Source of the DNA: Scandinavium ludwigii_A
GTDB lineage: Bacteria; Pseudomonadota; Gammaproteobacteria; Enterobacterales; Enterobacteriaceae
Assembly (NCBI GenBank): GCA_050516505.1
Contig: CP191518.1
Coordinates: 186,001 to 250,000 of the forward strand
Length of the DNA: 64,000 nucleotides
Direction: 5' to 3'
Within the stretch, counting starts at the first letter, position 1. Each line of letters starts with the position of its first letter. The position numbers and the translations under genes are program-made. Of this stretch, positions 8,780 through 17,876 are shown one piece after another. Below the pieces are notes generated by a model. It was given only the letters and a program-made list of their open reading frames with translations. It searched no databases and was not told the origin of the DNA.

Positions 8780-9679
8780 TCAGTCAACGTAGCTTTTCAG
8801 CACATCGGTTAACCACTCCATAAACAGATGTACGCGGCGGGAAAGGTTGCGGCGGTGCGGGTAAATGAGTGACACCGGCATCGGTTCGGCGCGGTAGTGC
8901 GGCAGGATTTCGACCAGTTTTCCGCTGCGCAGGGCGTCCTTCACGCCGATGCGCGGCACCTGAATAATCCCCAGCCCCGCGAGGCAGGCCGCGTGATAGG
9001 TTTCGGTGCTGTTCACCGTCAGAACACCGCCGGTTTTCAGCCAGCGAATTTGATTGTCGGTATTGAGTTCAAAGCCCTGCGGGCGTACCCCGAGGCTGGT
9101 GGCGTAATGCACCATCGCATGGCCCGCCAGATCGTCGAGGGTTTCCGGGTAGCCAAAACGTTCCAGATAATTCGGGCTGGCGCAGTTAATCACGGTCAGC
9201 TTGCCGATCGGCCTCGCCACCAATCCGGAATCTTTCAGTGTGCCGACGCGCACAACGCAGTCGAATCCTTCCCGAATCACGTCCACCAGGCGGTCGCTGC
9301 TGCTTAGCTCCAGTTCGATACCGGGATACTGTTGCAGGAACGCGGGCAGTTTGGGGATGACTAAATTTCGAGCAACGCCAACCGGCATGTCGACCCGTAA
9401 ACGTCCGCTGATGCTGGTGGGGTCATGCTGGAACATGCCGTCGAGTTCATCGAGGTTGCTGAGCAAATCTTTTGCGCGTTCGTAATAGACCATCCCATCC
9501 TGTGTAAGCTGCACCCGGCGGGTGGTACGGTGTAAAAGCCGAACGCCCAGCAGGTTTTCCAGCGCCTGGATTTGCCGCGATACGCTACCTTTTGGAAGGC
9601 CGAGCGTGTCGGCCGCGCGCGAAAAACTCTCCAGTTCTGCGACGCGAATGAACAGCTGCATTGCGTGAATTTTATCCAT
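8780..9679 (-). CDS. yhjC: LysR-type regulator YhjC
   Basis: The 299-residue LysR-type regulator has an N-terminal winged helix-turn-helix (SFSRAADTLGLPKGSVSRQI, residues about 18-37) and a LysR substrate-binding domain. It resembles E. coli YhjC, with more divergence than flanking core genes. It is divergent from a short-chain dehydrogenase gene starting at 9798, with 118 bp between the starts. LysR regulators commonly control such divergent neighbours, so the dehydrogenase is the likely target. The effector molecule is unknown. Confidence 0.88.
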   Translation of the reverse strand: MDKIHAMQLFIRVAELESFSRAADTLGLPKGSVSRQIQALENLLGVRLLHRTTRRVQLTQDGMVYYERAKDLLSNLDELDGMFQHDPTSISGRLRVDMPVGVARNLVIPKLPAFLQQYPGIELELSSSDRLVDVIREGFDCVVRVGTLKDSGLVARPIGKLTVINCASPNYLERFGYPETLDDLAGHAMVHYATSLGVRPQGFELNTDNQIRWLKTGGVLTVNSTETYHAACLAGLGIIQVPRIGVKDALRSGKLVEILPHYRAEPMPVSLIYPHRRNLSRRVHLFMEWLTDVLKSYVD

Positions 9680-9797
9680 AGGTAACGGCCTTTGTTGTTC
9701 TCAGTGAAACAATGAAACGTAAATGCATGCCTTTATTGATTATACACAACCTAATAAGCTCTCTCTCACGGTTCTCCTGTCTGAAATGAGGTTGGTT

Positions 9798-10556
9798 ATG
9801 ACACAACGTATCGCTTTGATCACTGGCGCAAGCCGTGGGCTGGGAAAAAACGCGGCGCTGAAGCTGGCGGCGAAAGGAATTGATATTCTGCTGACGTACA
9901 ACAGCAATCAGCAGGAAGCACAAAACGTTGTCGCTGAAATTGAGAAACTTGGGGTGAAAGCCGCTGCATTACAGCTGAATGTCGCCGACGTCTCGGGTTT
10001 CGAGACATTCGCTCAACAGGTTCAGCAGCAACTGCATCACACCTGGCAGCGTGACACCTTTGATTATTTAGTGAACAACGCCGGAGTAGGGCTGTATGGC
10101 GCGTTTGCCGAGACCAGCGAAGCGGTGTTTGATGAGCTAATGAACATCCACTTTAAAGGCCCGTTCTTCCTGACTCAGCAGCTTCTGCCGTTCATTCAGG
10201 ATGGCGGTCGGATCCTGAACGTGTCATCTGGACTGGCGCGTTTCGCGCTGCCGGGCTTTGCGGCTTACGCCTCAATGAAAGGCGCGATGGAAGTGCTGAC
10301 GCGCTACCAGGCGAAAGAGCTGGGGGGGCGCGGTATTTCAGTCAACATTATTGCCCCGGGTGCGATTGAAACCGATTTCGGTGGCGGGCGCGTGCGTGAT
10401 AACGCGGAAATGAATCAGTATGTTGCGTCCCAGACGGCGCTGGGCCGGGCGGGCCTGCCGGATGATATCGGCGGTGCGATTGCCGCGCTGCTCAGCGATG
10501 AGCTGGGCTGGATGAACGCGCAGCGTATTGAGGTTTCGGGCGGGATGTTCCTGTAA
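9798..10556 (+). CDS. Short-chain dehydrogenase/reductase (SDR)
   Basis: The product is a 252-residue classical SDR. The nucleotide-binding motif TGASRGLG sits near residue 11, NNAGVG near 95 and the catalytic Y-A-S-M-K with an upstream serine (NVSSG) near 150-165, so it should be an active NAD(P)-dependent oxidoreductase. The frame is open 25 codons further upstream, but GAGG at 9788-9791 lies six bases before the ATG at 9798. Its substrate cannot be told from sequence. Divergence from the LysR gene yhjC suggests induction by a related compound. Confidence 0.85.
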   Translation: MTQRIALITGASRGLGKNAALKLAAKGIDILLTYNSNQQEAQNVVAEIEKLGVKAAALQLNVADVSGFETFAQQVQQQLHHTWQRDTFDYLVNNAGVGLYGAFAETSEAVFDELMNIHFKGPFFLTQQLLPFIQDGGRILNVSSGLARFALPGFAAYASMKGAMEVLTRYQAKELGGRGISVNIIAPGAIETDFGGGRVRDNAEMNQYVASQTALGRAGLPDDIGGAIAALLSDELGWMNAQRIEVSGGMFL

Positions 10557-10561
10557 GTCTT

Positions 10562-10622
10562 ACCCTCACCCCGACGGTCTCTTTATCCCCTCGCCCCTTT
10601 GGGGAGAGGGTTAGGGTGAGGG
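10562..10622. repeat. Intergenic palindrome, CCCTCTCCC family (copy 2, with long outer arms)
   Basis: Outer arms CCCTCACCC (10563-10571) and GGGTGAGGG (10613-10621) enclose an inner hairpin CCCTCGCCCC/GGGGAGAGGG. It separates the convergent SDR and acetyltransferase genes and supplies the last three codons and stop of the acetyltransferase. Confidence 0.85.
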
Positions 10623-11150
10623 GCGTTGATACTCGTGACGCAATAATCCCAGCACCCAATCGTTGTGCCATTTCCCGCCAATCAGATAGCTTTCCCGCCG
10701 TTCCCCTTCCAGCACGAAACCCGCTTTCTCCAGCACCCGGCGCGAGGCGCTATTTCCCACGGTGACCGTGGCGATGAGCCGGCGTATCTCACCGCGGGTA
10801 AACGCAAAATCACACACCGCTTGCAGCGACTCGGTGGCGAACCCTTTGCCGTGCGCCTCGGGTGCAAATAAGAAACCCACTTCCGCACAGTCCGGCTCCC
10901 GGTGAATATACCCGGTCAAGCCCACCGGCATGCCCGTTGCCGTCTCCCGAACCAGCAGGCACAGCCAGTGCGCGGCCCCCGGCGTCCAGTGCGGCAACCG
11001 CGATTCAAATGCTTCTCGGATCGCGCATTCCGGCCGTGAATCATCCACGTAGCGCATCACTTCCTGGTTCTGCTCCAAGGCCAAAAAGAAGGGCCAGTCC
11101 GCTTCGGAAAGCGATTCAGCACTCAATCTGGGCGTAACGATTTTTACCAT
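10611..11150 (-). CDS. GNAT-family N-acetyltransferase (RimJ/RimL type)
   Basis: The 179-residue protein has the layout of RimJ/RimL-like GNAT acetyltransferases that use acetyl-CoA. The acetyl-CoA-binding segment (VGFLFAPEAHGKGFATESLQ in part, residues about 90-108) and the motif NSASRRVLEKAGF near residue 132 are typical. The acceptor could be a protein N-terminus, an amino acid or a small amine; sequence does not decide. The C-terminal Pro-Ser-Pro and stop codon are read from an intergenic palindrome, so the tail was probably set by repeat insertion. Confidence 0.85.
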   Translation of the reverse strand: MVKIVTPRLSAESLSEADWPFFLALEQNQEVMRYVDDSRPECAIREAFESRLPHWTPGAAHWLCLLVRETATGMPVGLTGYIHREPDCAEVGFLFAPEAHGKGFATESLQAVCDFAFTRGEIRRLIATVTVGNSASRRVLEKAGFVLEGERRESYLIGGKWHNDWVLGLLRHEYQRPSP

Positions 11151-11293
11151 CGTATTTACTCCGGGTACTTTTATCGGTTTATAGACGGATTAGCACACAT
11201 CACACTGATGTAGTCTCATTTCTAACGTGTTAAAAACAAAAATAAAACCCCGTAATGTTCGGGGATACTGATGCCCTCTGAGAAGGAAAACGG

Positions 11294-12880
11294 ATGCACA
11301 CTGCATCGCACTATTCCGGTGACCAGTTTGAGCACTGTCTGAGCGTGATCCGTCAGGCGGCGAGCGAGATCCTCTCGCTGCTGAATGTCCACGGTGCTGA
11401 AGCGAAAGATCCACGCTGGTTTCTTGAGCAGCTCGAGCAGGCCCGTCTGAATCTGGGCGGCTGGGCCAATGTGGCGAGACGGCTCAATCTCAATGATGCG
11501 CAGATCAGCGATTTCACATTACAGCTGCGCCATCTGCAACAGGTGGTCCCGGTCTATGAACGCGGGCAGGCGGTGACCGACAACCAGATGATTGCGGCGC
11601 TGCGTTTCGTCGCCGCGCTGGAATTTGTGCGCCAGCAGCAGCCGCGCCTTAAATTTGATTCGCTGCCCGGCGAGGACGGCGATATGCATCAGGAACAGGC
11701 CCAGCGGCAACTGCGTGCCCTGACGCTGACGCTCAAAGCGCTGATTAGCCAGGCTTTCCCGGATGCTACACGCCTAAATGATTCGCTCAAGCTGCAGTTC
11801 GGCGCCGACAGTGTTCGTCGGTGGCTGGCGAACAGCGATGCCGGGGATATTCTGTCGGGCATGTTGTTCAGCGATTTGGCCCTGCTCATCGTCGATAAAA
11901 AAGCCTTTGCCCGTCATTACTCGACGCTGTTTAACGCCGCGTCGGCGCTGACGTTTCTGGCGGAGCAGCGTGTCACGCTGCATGCGTTTCTGGAGGATTG
12001 CCGGGTCATGCGGAACGCCGTCCTCGCGCACCGCCCGCTGACGACGACCGAAATGGTGCTGCTCGATAACTATTTGCGTCAGATTGCCAGCCCGGTTCAG
12101 CGTGCGTTTGAACAAGGCCGCACGCGGGTGAATCCGGCGTCCTTTATGGCGGTGGACAGCAACGAGCTACACCATTTCTGGGAAAATGCCCGCAGCAAAG
12201 ACCGGGCGCTGGGCGGCGATGTTTCGCCGGTTCGGGAGAATATCGAACCGCCGAAAAAGCAGGCAGTGCGGAGCCCGGAAGACCGTGATCAGGTGATTTC
12301 GACGGTGCTGTGGTGCTCCGTCGGCGTGGCGATGCTGGGGATGGCGTTCGCTGCGCTGTGGATGTTTAACAACGTGGCACCTGCGGAATCGACGGCGCAA
12401 GCAAGCGAAGCGCTGGTGGATGCGCCGGAGCGTGAAATCCCGTCTCCGCGCGAGAAGCTGGCGAACATGGGTATCAGTTGGGATATCAATAGCCTGCGTG
12501 CGGCCATCGACCGCAACGATACGCAAGTGACGATGCTGTTTTTACAGGGCGGAATGACCTGGCAACTGGCGTGGACCGAGCAGGCGCAGGCGTTCCGCGC
12601 CGACGAAGTGCTGGAACTGCTGCTGCGCTATCGGCTGCAAATGGATGAACCCAAGCCGTGCCGGCGGTTTATCAGCACCCTCAGCCACGCGATGGCCAAC
12701 GGCGAGCCGTTAACGTCGGTACGCAAAGACTATTTACAGGCGTTCTGCGCCACGCCTGCGGTGATTGAACGCCAGCGCTACAGCGTTTCGCAGGCCAGAC
12801 TGCGGGCGGATGCCACGCCGGATGCGCAAAATAAAAAATGGCTCACTATTCAGTCAGCCATTTACAGCGCCATTCGATAA
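11294..12880 (+). CDS. HEPN-domain membrane protein with ankyrin-like C-terminus (STY4199-like)
   Basis: The 528-residue protein has three parts. Residues about 1-300 are helical and contain R240-N-A-V-L-A-H246, which fits the HEPN R-x4-6-H ribonuclease signature. Residues about 333-357 are one transmembrane helix (VLWCSVGVAMLGMAFAALWMF in part). The rest contains an ankyrin-like unit (SLRAAIDRNDTQVTMLFLQG) and two cysteines. I recall a Salmonella family named STY4199 with this description, but could not check. A cytoplasmic RNase-like domain tied to a periplasmic sensor-like domain is the suggested layout. AGAAGGAAAACGG precedes the ATG. It converges on treF with 5 bp between the stops. Confidence 0.7.
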   Translation: MHTASHYSGDQFEHCLSVIRQAASEILSLLNVHGAEAKDPRWFLEQLEQARLNLGGWANVARRLNLNDAQISDFTLQLRHLQQVVPVYERGQAVTDNQMIAALRFVAALEFVRQQQPRLKFDSLPGEDGDMHQEQAQRQLRALTLTLKALISQAFPDATRLNDSLKLQFGADSVRRWLANSDAGDILSGMLFSDLALLIVDKKAFARHYSTLFNAASALTFLAEQRVTLHAFLEDCRVMRNAVLAHRPLTTTEMVLLDNYLRQIASPVQRAFEQGRTRVNPASFMAVDSNELHHFWENARSKDRALGGDVSPVRENIEPPKKQAVRSPEDRDQVISTVLWCSVGVAMLGMAFAALWMFNNVAPAESTAQASEALVDAPEREIPSPREKLANMGISWDINSLRAAIDRNDTQVTMLFLQGGMTWQLAWTEQAQAFRADEVLELLLRYRLQMDEPKPCRRFISTLSHAMANGEPLTSVRKDYLQAFCATPAVIERQRYSVSQARLRADATPDAQNKKWLTIQSAIYSAIR

Positions 12881-12885
12881 CGGCG

Positions 12886-14538
12886 TTACGGTTCGCCGTA
12901 CAGGCCCATCAGGCGGCGCGCCACGCCGTTGGTCCAGCCGAAGCCGTCCTGTAACGGATATTCCCCGCCGCCCCCTTCGCGGGGCGTACCGGTGGCGATA
13001 TGATATTTCTCAATCACCTTCTGATGGTGCTGATAAAAGTGGTCCACGGTTTTCAGCCAGCTGCGGGCGATTTCATTGCCCAACGCGTCGTTGCCATACA
13101 GCTTGAAGCCCTGAATCGCCATCCATTGCAGCGGTGCCCAGCCGTTGGGGAAATCCCACTGCTCGCCGCTGTCGTACTCGGTGGTGAGGATCCCGCCTGG
13201 CGTCAGCAGTCTCGTGCGTACCGCGGTGTCGAGTTTATCTGCCTGTTCATGCGTGGCCATGCCGACGTACAGCGGCACCATGCTGGCGGCAGAAAACAAC
13301 GCCAGCTCTTCGCGACGCCAGTCGTAGTCGCGATAACACCCCTGTTCGTCATCCCACAGATAGCGTGTTACCGCCGCCCGGCGTTCGCTGGCCTTGTGGC
13401 GGAATTCGGCTTCGGTTTCCCGATCGCCTTTGGCTCCGGAAATATTGGCGATGGTGCTTTCCAGTTTGAACAGAAAGGCGTTCAAATCGATGGGAATAAA
13501 CTGGGTGGTGCGGATGCTTGCCAGTCGCGTGGTGTCCCGCAGCCAGCGTGAAGAGTAATCCCAGCCGGACTCCGCCCCGGCGCGTAAATCGCGATACACC
13601 TCATTCGGCGGTCGGCCTGAATGACGCGCGGTTTCCACGTCTTCCAGCCACGATTCATCGCGCGGGGTATCACGGTCGTCCCAGTAACGGTTGAGTAGCG
13701 AACCGTCCGGCATACGCACCACGTGGCGCCACGCTTGATTCGGTAGCAGGTTTCCAGACCCATCCATCCAGAAGTTATATTCCATTTTCAGATGGTCGAG
13801 ATAGCGTTTCGCGCCGCGCACGCCGTCTTCTTCAAACAGCTCCACCATCAGGGCGAATACCGGCGGCTGCGAGCGGCTGAGATAATAAGTGCGGTTGCCG
13901 TTCGGGATGTGGCCGTAGCGCTCAATCATCCACGCGAAGTTATCGGCCATGCATTTGAGCAAGTCTCCGCGACCACTTTCCGCCAGGCCGAGCATGGTGA
14001 AATAGGAGTCCCAGTAATAGGTCTCGGTGAAGCGTCCGCCGGGTACGATATACGCCTGCGGCAGCGCCAGCAGGGAGGACCAGGGGATGTGATCTTGCGG
14101 CTCGCGCGTCAGCACCGGCCACAGGGTGTCGATATGTTCTTTGAGCGATTTGCTGGGGTCGGAAACGTAGTCGTCGCTGTGGTCTTCCGGCAGCCAGAAA
14201 TGCTCCTCAACGAACGTTTTCAGATTAAAACCAGGCTGACGTTTCTGCTGGCGGAAGCGGATCAGAATATCCAGCGGGTCCATTCTCGGCGCGCAGTCGG
14301 GGAAGGTTTTACTGTCGGCAAAGATGCGTGCTGACTGGACGCGTTCAAACAGTTCCATATAGCGATCTGCCGGCGTCAATGCATCGGACGCGGGCATCCC
14401 CTCGATCATCTCCGGTTCGGGCTCAACCTCGAACATTTCATCCAGTTTTAATTCGCACGGATCCGTGAGATAGCTAGGCTCAGACTCAAGGGTCTGCGCT
14501 TCGTCGGTGTCCGGGTTGCGTAATTTCTGGTTGAGCAT
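12886..14538 (-). CDS. treF: Cytoplasmic trehalase TreF
   Basis: TreF (GH37) hydrolyses trehalose to two glucose molecules in the cytoplasm, mainly in osmotically stressed or stationary cells. The 550-residue product fits E. coli TreF (549). Trehalase signatures PGGRFTETYYWDSYF (about residue 165) and QWDFPNGWAPLQ (about 450), and the glycine-rich GGGGEYPLQDGFGWTNG near the end, are intact. No signal peptide is present, unlike the periplasmic TreA. The frame extends to 14610, but GGAGG lies eight bases before the ATG at 14538. In E. coli treF depends partly on RpoS. Confidence 0.95.
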   Translation of the reverse strand: MLNQKLRNPDTDEAQTLESEPSYLTDPCELKLDEMFEVEPEPEMIEGMPASDALTPADRYMELFERVQSARIFADSKTFPDCAPRMDPLDILIRFRQQKRQPGFNLKTFVEEHFWLPEDHSDDYVSDPSKSLKEHIDTLWPVLTREPQDHIPWSSLLALPQAYIVPGGRFTETYYWDSYFTMLGLAESGRGDLLKCMADNFAWMIERYGHIPNGNRTYYLSRSQPPVFALMVELFEEDGVRGAKRYLDHLKMEYNFWMDGSGNLLPNQAWRHVVRMPDGSLLNRYWDDRDTPRDESWLEDVETARHSGRPPNEVYRDLRAGAESGWDYSSRWLRDTTRLASIRTTQFIPIDLNAFLFKLESTIANISGAKGDRETEAEFRHKASERRAAVTRYLWDDEQGCYRDYDWRREELALFSAASMVPLYVGMATHEQADKLDTAVRTRLLTPGGILTTEYDSGEQWDFPNGWAPLQWMAIQGFKLYGNDALGNEIARSWLKTVDHFYQHHQKVIEKYHIATGTPREGGGGEYPLQDGFGWTNGVARRLMGLYGEP

Positions 14539-14840
14539 AGGGTAAAACCTCCGGATAGCGTCAAAACAAGGAGCCGGAAAAAAATCCGGCATACTATTAA
14601 GCGTAGACATTCGCTTCGATGTCTGGGGGCAAAAGCGTGCGCTTTGTCACGTTTATCGGCTTTTTCCCAAACGAGATTCTCGTCTAATCGCATGTTTTTA
14701 CGCAAAAAGCAGTGAAAACGAAGCGAATTGTTGATTTATCACTTTCGGAGCTTTCACTTTGCAACCCTTTATGAATATCGTTATGGTCTTGCCCACTCTC
14801 ATTTTGTACATATTATGCACTTTATTAAACAGGAAGGTCC
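14539..14840. other. Divergent intergenic region treF / serine hydrolase
   Basis: These 302 bases separate the divergent treF and serine-hydrolase genes. They hold the treF ribosome site (GGAGG, minus strand) and AGGAAGG for the hydrolase. AGTGAAA and TTTCACT occur as widely spaced inverted arms (about 14711-14760), which I cannot assign to a known regulator. I see no small gene here. Confidence 0.5.
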
Positions 14841-16007
14841 GTGTTGAAAGGGGTAATACTTCCTGGGCTGATAGCGTCTGCGTTGCTGACTGGCTGCGCC
14901 GGGACGTTGTCGCAAATGAACATGCCTTCCAGTGAAGTACAGCAGGTGGCGCAAAACGGGCGGGTTCTTTCCGTCAACGAGCTGGTCACCGAATATATGC
15001 AAAGCAAAAAGGTCTCCGGCATGGTCGTGGCCGTCATTCAGCATGATGGCCCGCCGACGTTCTATTGCTACGGTATTACCGATGCCAAAAACCACTATCC
15101 GATAACGCCGGATACCCTGTTTGCGCTGGGTTCCTTGAGCAAAGGCATTACCGCAGAAGTCGTCACGTTGATGGTCAACGAAGGGCGTCTGCACTGGGAC
15201 GACACCTTAGCCACGCTGTTGCCACCGGGAACGCAACTGAGCAACGATGCAAAAAATATCACGCTTTTACAGCTGGTGACGCACACCTCGGGGCTACCGC
15301 GTCAGCCAATGAATATTCTGTCGTTGGAGCATTTGGTGAGTTATCTGCGCGATGGCGAGAATTTCTATCAGGATTTGGACAGCGATGGTGTGCTGAATTA
15401 CCTCAGCACCTTCCGCGCGCCGTTAACGCATGAGCCGCGCTATTCGAATATCGGTTACGCCATTCTCGGCTATGTCCTGAAATACAAAACCGGCGAGTCG
15501 ATTGAAACACTTTCTGAGCAGCAGATATTCCAGCCGCTGGGTATGAAAAGCTCGAGCTTTAACCCGGAGAATTTACGTTCCTTCCCACAACGCGCGCTCG
15601 GCCATGCGGGCGATCAGCCGAAATTCATCGCCCGTGGCGCATTAACGCCAGACTGGCAGTTCAGCAATAATATGGTCGGTGCCGCCAGCCTTTATAGTGA
15701 TGCGCGTGATCTTATTGAATACGCCAGGGCGCATTTCTCGCCAACGCAGAATACCAGACTGAATAAAGCCTTTTCCGATGTGAGCGTCGATTATTATCCG
15801 CGAGAGAAAGAAGCCGCTAATATCGCGTGGATAACCGACACTTATGGGCAGCAAAAAATTACCTATCAGGTGGGCTATATCGGTGGCTATTCGAGTTATA
15901 TCGGTTTTGATAAACAGAATCAGAATGCGGTCGTGGTGCTACAGAATAGTTTTAACTGGAGTAATTATATCGGGCACGCGTTGTTGAAACGAATCGCACC
16001 CGAATAA
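14841..16007 (+). CDS. Serine hydrolase lipoprotein of the beta-lactamase/PBP-like family
   Basis: The 388-residue protein begins with a lipoprotein signal ending L-L-T-G-C19, so it is probably anchored to a periplasm-facing membrane. The beta-lactamase (class C)/DD-peptidase fold is shown by S98-L-S-K101 (nucleophile and base) and Y201-S-N203. The third motif, normally K-T/S-G, is not evident; a G-G-Y near the C-terminus may take its place, as in esterase-like members. It may act on peptidoglycan, D-peptides or esters; resistance to beta-lactams should not be assumed. AGGAAGG at 14831 favours either the GTG at 14841 or the TTG at 14844. Confidence 0.8.
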   Translation: MLKGVILPGLIASALLTGCAGTLSQMNMPSSEVQQVAQNGRVLSVNELVTEYMQSKKVSGMVVAVIQHDGPPTFYCYGITDAKNHYPITPDTLFALGSLSKGITAEVVTLMVNEGRLHWDDTLATLLPPGTQLSNDAKNITLLQLVTHTSGLPRQPMNILSLEHLVSYLRDGENFYQDLDSDGVLNYLSTFRAPLTHEPRYSNIGYAILGYVLKYKTGESIETLSEQQIFQPLGMKSSSFNPENLRSFPQRALGHAGDQPKFIARGALTPDWQFSNNMVGAASLYSDARDLIEYARAHFSPTQNTRLNKAFSDVSVDYYPREKEAANIAWITDTYGQQKITYQVGYIGGYSSYIGFDKQNQNAVVVLQNSFNWSNYIGHALLKRIAPE

Positions 16008-16013
16008 TGTATT

Positions 16014-16265
16014 TTACCACTTCACGTCGCGTGCTTCCTGGCGACCGTCGCGGCGGTTTTCACGCTTGTCCTGACGGCAAGAGGCATTGCTTTTGTCGTC
16101 AGATCTGACGCAATCACGCTTATCTTGACGACCTTCGGTGCGTGATTCCTGGCGGGTGTAACGTGCTTCTTGACGCTTTTGACTGTGATAGGTGGCGTGA
16201 GCAGACAGGGAAATAGCAGGCAGCAGCATGACCGCAGTGACGACAGAGACAATAAGTTTTTTCAT
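16014..16265 (-). CDS. Small secreted, highly charged protein of unknown function
   Basis: I do not recognise this 83-residue protein. Residues 1-24 form a clear signal peptide (KKLIVSVVTAVMLLPAISLS, then AHA). The mature part is almost all Arg, Lys, Asp, Glu and Gln, with reiterated motifs RQEAR, RQESR, GRQDKR, CRQDKR and GRQEAR, and two cysteines spaced 11 residues apart that could form a disulfide in the periplasm. It is the only gene between the convergent hydrolase and gor. A weak AAGG precedes the ATG by about 10 bases. The regular charge pattern suggests a nucleic-acid, polyanion or metal-binding or structural role, which is speculation. Confidence 0.7.
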   Translation of the reverse strand: MKKLIVSVVTAVMLLPAISLSAHATYHSQKRQEARYTRQESRTEGRQDKRDCVRSDDKSNASCRQDKRENRRDGRQEARDVKW

Positions 16266-16401
16266 AATATTAAAGCCTTAGCTTTTAAATGGTACAAAAA
16301 TAAGTCGCACATTTTTACGTAGTTATAATCGTTGATTGGTACATTTTGTGCGGAACAATATGGCTAAAGAATTCATATTTGGATTTCGGGTAGGCAGGAC
16401 A

Positions 16402-16430
16402 ATAAAAAGCCCCGTGTAGTAACGGGGCTA
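16402..16430 (-). terminator. Rho-independent terminator of gor
   Basis: AGCCCCGT (16408-16415) and ACGGGGCT (16422-16429) form an 8-bp GC-rich stem with a 6-base loop. On the minus strand it is followed by TTTTTATT. It lies 25 bases beyond the gor stop. Confidence 0.9.
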
Positions 16431-16453
16431 GATTATTAACATGGCGAAGTGTA

Positions 16454-17806
16454 TCAACGCATGGTGACGAATTCTTCTGCCGCGGTCGGGTGAATCGCGA
16501 CGGTATTGTCGAAGTCTTTTTTGGTTGCACCCATTTTCAGCGCCACCGCAAAGCCTTGCAGAATTTCGTCCATCCCAAAACCGATGCCGTGAATACCGAC
16601 GATTTTCTCTTCCGGGCCGACGCACACCAGTTTCATGCGGCACGGCTGGCGATGAGAAGTCACGGCGGTATACATCGCGGTGAAGGAGGATTTATAGACC
16701 TTCACCGCGTCCGCGCCGTACTGCTCAATTGCCTGCGGTTCGGAAAGACCCACGGTGCCAATCGGCGGATGGCTGAACACTACCGTTGGAATGTTGCTGT
16801 AATCCAGATGCTCGTCCGGCTTGTTGTTGAACAGGCGCTCAGAGAGACGACGACCTGCGGCCACCGCGACAGGGGTCAGCTCCACCGCACCGGTATTATC
16901 GCCAACGGCGTAAATGCCTGGCACGCTGGTGTTCTGGAACTTATCGACAACGATATAGCCTTTGTCGTTGGTTTTCACACCGGTTGCCGCGAGATTGAAG
17001 TTATCCGTCTCGGGTTCACGGCCAATTGCCCAAATCAGGGCATCAACCGTCTGGCTACGGCCATCTTCAAGCGCAAGCGTCAGGCTGCCATCGGCATTTT
17101 TAACCACTGCTTTCGGCACCGCATGGGTGTGCAGGGTTGGGCCTTCGGCCGCCATCACTTCAACCAGCGTCTCGATGATCATCGGATCAAAGCTACGAAG
17201 CGGCGCATGTTTACGCACGAACAGATGCGTTTCGGCACCCAGACCGTTGATAACGCCTGCCAGTTCAACCGCGATGTAACCCGCGCCCACAACGGCGACG
17301 CGTTTTGGCAACGCGGGCAGCGCGAAGAAACCGTCGGAATCAATGCCGAATTCCACGCCTGGAATAGACGGGTGGCTCGGACGACCGCCGGTGGCAATCA
17401 GGATGTGATCTGCGGTCAGGGTTTCGCCGTTCACTTCGATGGTTTTTTCATCGATAAAGCGCGCAAAGCCTTTAATAACATCCACGTTATTTTTGCCCAG
17501 TACGGTGTCGTAGGAGGTGTGGATGCGGTCAATGTACGCGCTGCGGCTGGAAACCAGTTTGTTCCAGTCGAAGTGATTGAGGGTGGTATCGAAACCGTAA
17601 TCCGGGCCGTACATGTGAATAGCTTCGCGGATCTGCGCCGCATGCCACATCACTTTCTTCGGTACACAACCGACATTCACGCAGGTGCCGCCGAGCTCTT
17701 TGGCTTCAATCAGCGCACATTTCTGGCCGTACATTGCCGCGCGGTTGATCGAGGCGATACCGCCGCTGCCGCCGCCGATGGCGATGTAGTCATAATGCTT
17801 AGTCAT
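16454..17806 (-). CDS. gor: Glutathione reductase
   Basis: Gor reduces glutathione disulfide with NADPH, keeping the cytoplasmic thiol pool reduced. The 450-residue product equals E. coli Gor in length and is highly similar. The FAD motif GGGSGGIAS (residue about 11), the redox-active disulfide GGTCVNVGC (about 39-47), the NADPH motif GAGYIA (about 174) and the C-terminal HPTAAEE with the catalytic histidine are present. Transcription from the minus strand ends at the hairpin 16402-16430. rlmJ lies upstream on the same strand with its own start. Confidence 0.97.
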   Translation of the reverse strand: MTKHYDYIAIGGGSGGIASINRAAMYGQKCALIEAKELGGTCVNVGCVPKKVMWHAAQIREAIHMYGPDYGFDTTLNHFDWNKLVSSRSAYIDRIHTSYDTVLGKNNVDVIKGFARFIDEKTIEVNGETLTADHILIATGGRPSHPSIPGVEFGIDSDGFFALPALPKRVAVVGAGYIAVELAGVINGLGAETHLFVRKHAPLRSFDPMIIETLVEVMAAEGPTLHTHAVPKAVVKNADGSLTLALEDGRSQTVDALIWAIGREPETDNFNLAATGVKTNDKGYIVVDKFQNTSVPGIYAVGDNTGAVELTPVAVAAGRRLSERLFNNKPDEHLDYSNIPTVVFSHPPIGTVGLSEPQAIEQYGADAVKVYKSSFTAMYTAVTSHRQPCRMKLVCVGPEEKIVGIHGIGFGMDEILQGFAVALKMGATKKDFDNTVAIHPTAAEEFVTMR

Positions 17807-17876
17807 AGCTTCTTCCTTAATCGTTGATTGCCGCGATTGTATACCTGGAATCCATAGGTTCCACCGATGATTGCGA

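Noticed and set aside
14841..16007. Calling the serine hydrolase an AmpC-type beta-lactamase
   Set aside because: S-x-x-K and Y-S-N are present but the K-T/S-G motif is not evident, and a lipobox is present; antibiotic hydrolysis is not supported.
16490..17827. A 445-codon open frame antisense to gor
   Set aside because: It is a shadow of GC-rich codon bias in gor, has no ribosome site, and its composition (His/Arg-rich) is not protein-like. The same applies to long frames opposite yhjD, yhjJ, kdgK and the TRAP permease.
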